A DNA stretch of 64,000 nt from an uncultured Paracoccaceae bacterium (GTDB lineage: Bacteria > Pseudomonadota > Alphaproteobacteria > Rhodobacterales > Rhodobacteraceae). The stretch lies in assembly GCA_947503965.1 (NCBI GenBank), contig CANNFU010000007.1, positions 62,001 through 126,000 of the forward strand, written 5' to 3'. The notes beneath the pieces were generated by a model, which saw only the letters and a list, made by a program, of their open reading frames with translations, ran no database searches and had not been told where the DNA came from. Made by a program: the position numbers and the translations under genes. Positions 59,924 through 64,000 of the stretch are shown here, one piece after another. Within the stretch, counting starts at the first letter, position 1; the number at the start of each line of letters is the position of its first letter.

Positions 59924-61477
59924 ATGAAAAAGCTATTTACCGCAGCCTCTTTGGCGACGCTTGCGCCTGTTGCCGCTGCCGCGCAAGAGATGTCGATCGA
60001 TGATCGCGTCAACGAAGTTTTTGCCAGTTCGACGGGGTGGTTTGTCAACCTCATCTTCTCGCCATTGCCGTTTCAGATCGCGGGGTCTGATTTCCCGTGG
60101 ATCGTGATGTGGTTGGTCGTTGGTGCGACTGTTTTCACCGTCTATTTCGGGTTGATCCAGTTGCGTGCCTTTGGTCATGCGATATCGCTGGTGAAGGGTG
60201 ACTACTCTGATCCCAATGATGCAGGCGAGGTCAGTCACTTTCAGGCGCTGACAACGGCGTTGTCGGGCACTGTTGGTCTGGGGAACATCGCTGGTGTGGC
60301 CGTTGCCGTAGGCATCGGTGGGCCTGGCGCCACATTCTGGATGATCCTTGCGGGTCTGCTGGGCATGGCCTCCAAGTTCACCGAATGCACGCTGGGTGTG
60401 AAGTACCGCAACGAATACCCGGACGGCACCGTGTCGGGTGGCCCGATGTATTACATGACCAAGGGGTTCAAGGAACGTAACCTGCCTGGCGGTAGCATTC
60501 TGGCGGTCTTGTTTTCGATCTTCTGTATCCTGGGTGCGCTGGGCGGGGGCAACATGTTCCAGGCCAATCAGGCGCATGCGCAGATTTCGGGGATTTTGGG
60601 TGATTATCCCGGGTGGTGGACAGGTGTTGTCTTTGCCATTGTTGTGTTCCTGGTCATTGTAGGTGGTATCAAATCCATCGCTTCGGTGACCGAAAAAGTC
60701 GTGCCTTTCATGGGGATCATGTATGTGGGTGCCGCGTTGGTGATCCTGCTGGTCAACTATGATCAGATCGGCTGGGCGTTTGGCCAGATCTGGGCGGGTG
60801 CCTTTACTGGTCTGGGTGTTGCTGGCGGTTTTGTCGGTGCGCTGATCCAGGGCTTCAAGCGGGCGGCGTTCTCAAACGAAGCCGGGGTGGGTTCTGCGGC
60901 CATCGCACACTCTGCCGTGCGGACAAAAGAGCCTGTGACCGAGGGTGTCGTATCCTTGCTGGAGCCGTTCATTGATACCGTTGTGATTTGCACCATGACA
61001 GCGCTTGTGATCACCATCTCTGGTGTACTGGTCGTTGATCCGACGACGGGTTTGTATGTCCTGAATGAAGCAGGGACATCCATTCAGACTGCTGACGGAT
61101 CATCCGGTGTGCAACTGACATCAGCGGCGTTCGCAACGGGCTTTAGCTGGTTCCCTTATGTTCTGGCAGTTGCGGTGGTCCTGTTCGCTTTTTCGACCAT
61201 GATCAGTTGGTCCTATTATGGGTTGAAGGCATGGACCTATCTGTTTGGTGAGGGAAAGACCAAGGAATTGGTGTTCAAGCTGATCTTCTGCGTTTTCATC
61301 GTGATCGGTGCTGCGGCGCAACTGGGCGCTGTTATTGATTTCTCGGATGCAATGATCTTTGCAATGGCTGTTGTGAACATCACCGCTCTCTACTTCCTGA
61401 TGCCAATCGTGAAGCGTGAGATGAACAGCTATTTCAACCGTCTCAAGACGGGTGAGATCGTCAAGCACACGCATTAG
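59924..61477 (+). CDS. sodium:alanine/glycine symporter (AGCS family)
   Basis: A 517-residue transporter with 10-11 helices. It shows AGCS features: TTALSGTVGLGNIAGVAVAVGIGGPGATFWM, then MASKFTECTLGVKYR and GFKRAAFSNEAGVGSAAIAHSAV. It takes up alanine or glycine with Na. The first 22 residues (MKKLFTAASLATLAPVAAAAQE) look like a cleavable signal peptide, which is unusual for this family. The gene follows the usp gene by 11 bases and ends at a terminator. Confidence 0.94.
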   Translation: MKKLFTAASLATLAPVAAAAQEMSIDDRVNEVFASSTGWFVNLIFSPLPFQIAGSDFPWIVMWLVVGATVFTVYFGLIQLRAFGHAISLVKGDYSDPNDAGEVSHFQALTTALSGTVGLGNIAGVAVAVGIGGPGATFWMILAGLLGMASKFTECTLGVKYRNEYPDGTVSGGPMYYMTKGFKERNLPGGSILAVLFSIFCILGALGGGNMFQANQAHAQISGILGDYPGWWTGVVFAIVVFLVIVGGIKSIASVTEKVVPFMGIMYVGAALVILLVNYDQIGWAFGQIWAGAFTGLGVAGGFVGALIQGFKRAAFSNEAGVGSAAIAHSAVRTKEPVTEGVVSLLEPFIDTVVICTMTALVITISGVLVVDPTTGLYVLNEAGTSIQTADGSSGVQLTSAAFATGFSWFPYVLAVAVVLFAFSTMISWSYYGLKAWTYLFGEGKTKELVFKLIFCVFIVIGAAAQLGAVIDFSDAMIFAMAVVNITALYFLMPIVKREMNSYFNRLKTGEIVKHTH

Positions 61478-61497
61478 GGTCATCACCTGAATGTTGT

Positions 61498-61529
61498 AGG
61501 GCGCGCCGGGCAACCGGCGCACCCTTTTT
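61498..61529 (+). terminator. intrinsic terminator
   Basis: A 12-bp stem with one mismatch (AGGGCGCGCCGG / CCGGCGCACCCT, loop GCAA) and a T run. It ends the symporter gene; a convergent gene ends immediately after. Confidence 0.85.
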
Positions 61530-61530
61530 G

Positions 61531-62379
61531 TCAGAGCGAGATGACGGTGCCATCCTTGCCCAAGGTCAGCGGGCCAGACCAGTATTGTCTGACAGCCGCC
61601 TCCCAATGCGCATCGGTAAAGTCGGGGTCGCCATCAGGGACAAAATGGTTAAGGGCGAGCTGTTTGACCCGCGCATCCCGCGCGATCCGGCCTACATCGA
61701 CAGCGTCGGTATGACTGCGCAGGATATGCGCGCGCAAGCGTTCATCGCCATTCGTCATACGCGCGCAGAGTGCCTCAACACCCTCTCTTAGCATGGCTTC
61801 GTGTACCAAAAGGTCCGCGTCCTTCGCGAATTCCGCCATTTCAGGCATATAGGCTGTGTCGCCCGACAACACGACGGATTTATCATCGGCCTCAAGGCGC
61901 AATGCATAAGTGTCCTTGATTGGCGGATGGATGTTGCGCATCGCCTTTACAGTAATCCCATCAAACGCCGCCTCGTCTGACAGAGCCGAGAGCTGGGCGA
62001 GGCCCGCAAAATCGCATCGGCCTTCGTCGCGCATCCTGAGGTCGATATCGAAATGCATGCTTTGCTGGAACCCGGCCCAGTAGGTATCAAGCCCCTTGGG
62101 TCCGATCACCGGGATCGCGTGGTTTAGTCCCGCGGTCCATGCAGTATGAAAGAGGGGACCCAGTTCAAGGTAGTGATCAGAATGCAGATGGGTGATGAAG
62201 ATCATGTCTATCTGGGTCAGCGCCACCCCTTGATCGCAGATGCCACGGGTCACACCCAGACCCGCATCGATAAGAATTGTCTTGCCGCCCAAACGTATCA
62301 GGGTGGATGTCGGCATATGAGAGCCCGGCCGGATCGCCGGGCCTCCTTTGACGCCCATCAGTGCAACGCTGCCTGTCAT
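61531..62379 (-). CDS. MBL-fold metallo-hydrolase (RNase Z-like layout)
   Basis: A 282-residue cytoplasmic protein. The catalytic motif is THLHSDHYLELGPLFHTAW, with metal ligands later in SGDTAYMPEM (Asp), VHEAML (His) and a late His in LALNHFVP. The pattern is like RNase Z/arylsulfatase-type MBL proteins, but I cannot give a substrate. The ATG at 62379 has a GGAGG site. It is downstream of the PilJ-like gene. Confidence 0.88.
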   Translation of the reverse strand: MTGSVALMGVKGGPAIRPGSHMPTSTLIRLGGKTILIDAGLGVTRGICDQGVALTQIDMIFITHLHSDHYLELGPLFHTAWTAGLNHAIPVIGPKGLDTYWAGFQQSMHFDIDLRMRDEGRCDFAGLAQLSALSDEAAFDGITVKAMRNIHPPIKDTYALRLEADDKSVVLSGDTAYMPEMAEFAKDADLLVHEAMLREGVEALCARMTNGDERLRAHILRSHTDAVDVGRIARDARVKQLALNHFVPDGDPDFTDAHWEAAVRQYWSGPLTLGKDGTVISL

Positions 62380-62499
62380 ACTGCCTCCGCTTAATGGGCG
62401 CAGTGTTGCTATACGGCGTGGCATTTGCATAGCCCTTAAGCTCAATAAGTCGGACGAAGCCCGCTATGCGCCTCCGGCCGCTTATGTCTTGTCGCGCTG

Positions 62500-63456
62500 T
62501 TATAGCCCGAGCTTTGATGCCTCTGAATACATTCCGACGACTATGTTCATGTCGCGCGTCATCACCAGTGACCCATTGAACATGATTGATCGCATTTCTT
62601 CGTCTATCGCCTGGCCTGTAAGGACCCGATCGACAACTGTCTTGATTTCAGTCCAATCTGCGATGACAACGTCAAGCCCGTCGCTGATTTGTTCACTTGG
62701 CGGCGCTTTGATACCGACATCTGCCATACCGTTGCGTAGCGCCATTAGCGAGACCTCGAACATCTCTTTCGTGGCGGCAAGCTCTGCTAAGGCGGTGTCT
62801 TGATTGACCCCGGAACTGATCAGGCAGACGTTCTTTGACATGCGTTGCGATAGCATGCGTTGTCGTCCGGCAATATCGATCACAAGGGCGTCGGATTGCA
62901 GCAACGCGGTTGGGTCAGAATATTGCCCGGACAATTCGCTGACCAGCATCTTTGCCATCTCTAACAGCGGTGCGCTCTGGTCTGCCAGCAGCTTGACTGT
63001 TTCGACGGACGTGTCACCGGCAGCAATCAACTGCGCTGTCGCATTGGTCGGGTCCCAAAGCTCGCGTAGTTTTCTGATCCCAACCTGCGTTCTGCGTCGC
63101 TCTTCTGCGCCAATGATCCCCAATTCGGCATCACCAAATTCCAGCGCGTCAATGATCCTTTGAAACTCATCACTGGTGGCACTCAAGACTGCACCACTTC
63201 TTTCTGGATCTATCCCGGCGGAATAGTTGCAGCCTGCAGCGACGATCCGTTGACTTAACATGCGCAGCTTGCCGGAAAAGTCGATGCGTTGGCTGGCACC
63301 GATATCTTCGACGAACTGTGTTTGATGCAGCAACGATGCTGTTTCTGGCGCGGTCTGAGCCTGAAGGGGTGAACACATGATGCCGAAGCTGAACATCGCT
63401 GTCGTGATTTGTTTGAAAAAGCCCTCAAAAGGTGGGGTTGTACTCGTAACTGGCAT
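62500..63456 (-). CDS. periplasmic protein with two PilJ/NarX-like sensor segments
   Basis: A 318-residue protein. A hydrophobic stretch near residues 15-35 (ITTAMFSFGIMCSPLQAQT) looks like a signal peptide. Two copies of the type IV pili methyl-accepting-transducer N-terminal domain follow: IDFSGKLRMLSQRIVAAGC and IDIAGRQRMLSQRMSKNVC, each opening a helical bundle. In NarX-type sensors this region holds the nitrate-binding P-box. There is no kinase, HAMP or methyl-accepting domain, so it is a stand-alone exported sensor/binding protein. Its partner is unknown. Confidence 0.86.
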   Translation of the reverse strand: MPVTSTTPPFEGFFKQITTAMFSFGIMCSPLQAQTAPETASLLHQTQFVEDIGASQRIDFSGKLRMLSQRIVAAGCNYSAGIDPERSGAVLSATSDEFQRIIDALEFGDAELGIIGAEERRRTQVGIRKLRELWDPTNATAQLIAAGDTSVETVKLLADQSAPLLEMAKMLVSELSGQYSDPTALLQSDALVIDIAGRQRMLSQRMSKNVCLISSGVNQDTALAELAATKEMFEVSLMALRNGMADVGIKAPPSEQISDGLDVVIADWTEIKTVVDRVLTGQAIDEEMRSIMFNGSLVMTRDMNIVVGMYSEASKLGL

Positions 63457-63670
63457 GGCTGTCCTACAAATGCTTCAGCAACACTCGCTGAAAACTACGT
63501 TTAACTTTTTACACTCTGACAGCGGCCCCCATGCGTGCACTGTCGAATGATACTTACCGGTCGCCAAGGTTATGACGACCACAGCGTGTATTCTACGACG
63601 CTACCCTTTATTAAAAGGGACTGGTGGCATTTTTAGCAAGCTAAATAAGGGTTTAGAGAGATTGACCTTT

Positions 63671-63699
63671 CCTTAAGTTGAGGTTGACTGATCTTAAGG
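63671..63699. promoter_or_regulatory. CCTTAAG inverted repeat, candidate operator
   Basis: A perfect 7-bp dyad (15-base spacer) about 215 bases upstream of the PilJ-like gene start. It could be an operator. No known site is recognised. Confidence 0.3.
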
Positions 63700-63774
63700 G
63701 GTGACTATCGCCGCGCTTTTTCTGCTTAAAGGTGAGCATTGCAGATAGGCCGAGATGAATTGAAGCCGCTTCCA

Positions 63775-63807
63775 AAAGAAAGGTCCGCAAATTGCTTTGC
63801 GGACCTT
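63775..63807 (-). terminator. terminator of the partial right-edge gene
   Basis: A perfect 12-bp stem (AAGGTCCGCAAA / TTTGCGGACCTT, loop TTGC). Read on the minus strand it is followed by TCTTTTGG. Confidence 0.85.
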
Positions 63808-63834
63808 CATATCGACATTCTTGGTAAATGGAGC

Positions 63835-64000
63835 TTACATCAGGTTTTGGACATTGATCCCAAACGTGATGGCACCGATCACTTCTCCGCTCGCAGGATC
63901 CTTGATCGCGATTGATGCTTGCGATTGATAAAAACCGGTACTGTCGTCAAACTCGACATCGCTGATATGCAGCGCGTCAGGACCGACCTGATAGGTTTGC
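63835..64000 (-). CDS. C-terminal end of a possible PDC/cache-type sensor protein (cut by window edge)
   Basis: The last 55 residues of a gene entering from the right, on the minus strand. They read FDDSTGFYQSQASIAIKDP and GEVIGAITFGINVQ, ending in NLM. Strand-turn-strand repeats such as SIAIKDPASGEVIGAITFGI are common in cache/PDC ligand-binding domains. The frame has no stop from the window edge to 63837, and a terminator follows. It is likely an exported ligand-binding protein upstream of the PilJ-like gene; the family is uncertain because only the end is seen. Confidence 0.6.
   Translation of the reverse strand, partial: QTYQVGPDALHISDVEFDDSTGFYQSQASIAIKDPASGEVIGAITFGINVQNLM

Larger units (their letters stand above)
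63457..63834. other. intergenic stretch, 378 bases
   Basis: This is the AT-richer upstream region of the PilJ-like gene. It contains CCTTAAG/CTTAAGG arms (63671-63677, 63693-63699) and a terminator hairpin near 63780-63807. No gene is seen. Confidence 0.55.

Overview
The window looks like chromosome from a marine alphaproteobacterium of the Rhodobacterales (Roseobacter group). The evidence is the GC-rich codon use, the TrcR/DUF1013 regulator, the dnaX-ybaB-recR order, a short SRP RNA, an SSS symporter paired with a DUF4212 subunit beside acs, tandem small cold-shock genes, and the many ABC uptake and MBL-fold genes. Genus is not certain. I see no phage, IS element, integrase, CRISPR array, tRNA or rRNA. 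Most of the window is housekeeping and nutrient-scavenging DNA.

Layout. 1-5.1 kb: the end of an alpha/beta hydrolase overlapping a HAD phosphatase, a small lipoprotein, a periplasmic RNase T2, the cell-cycle regulator TrcR, and a coupled pair of unknown membrane-anchored proteins. 5.1-8 kb: dnaX, ybaB and recR on the minus strand. 8.2-13 kb: an ankyrin protein coupled to a tyrosine-phosphatase-like protein, rsgA with a possible 12-residue leader ORF, two coupled paralogous secreted proteins, and the SRP RNA. 13-16.5 kb: a cpdB-like nucleotidase, nudC and an SRPBCC protein. 16.9-21.8 kb: an AraC regulator, an acyl-CoA synthetase and a PQQ/heme alcohol dehydrogenase. This looks like an alcohol-to-acyl-CoA route, although no aldehyde dehydrogenase gene is present.

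21.8-30.4 kb (minus strand) is a carbon-uptake and signalling block. It holds acs and adk, a two-subunit sodium/solute symporter, a cNMP/CBS/nucleotidyltransferase protein, a small membrane protein and a membrane-bound PAS-exonuclease. 30.8-42 kb is a catabolic island. A divergent AraC regulator faces a seven-gene run: a phytanoyl-CoA-dioxygenase-like oxygenase, an MBL-fold protein with a degraded metal motif, a family-5 binding protein, two permeases, a fused double ATPase and a cytosolic GH38 alpha-mannosidase. I read this as uptake and cytoplasmic breakdown of an unidentified, probably modified, alpha-mannoside. It is the best candidate for an undescribed pathway here.

42-64 kb: an exported MORN-repeat protein, NAD synthetase followed by an LRR-like protein and small unknowns, a Tat-type MBL hydrolase, gltX, a MATE exporter, and a GGCT-like protein with a YbbP/YbbA ABC system divergent from a TesA-like esterase. 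These are followed by an SRAP protein lacking its catalytic Cys2, dodecin, two cold-shock proteins, ettA, a universal stress protein, an alanine/glycine symporter, another MBL hydrolase, a periplasmic protein with two PilJ/NarX-like sensor helices, and the end of a possible cache-type sensor protein.

Functions were assigned by reading motifs. No database search was run, so family names are strong only where diagnostic residues are cited.
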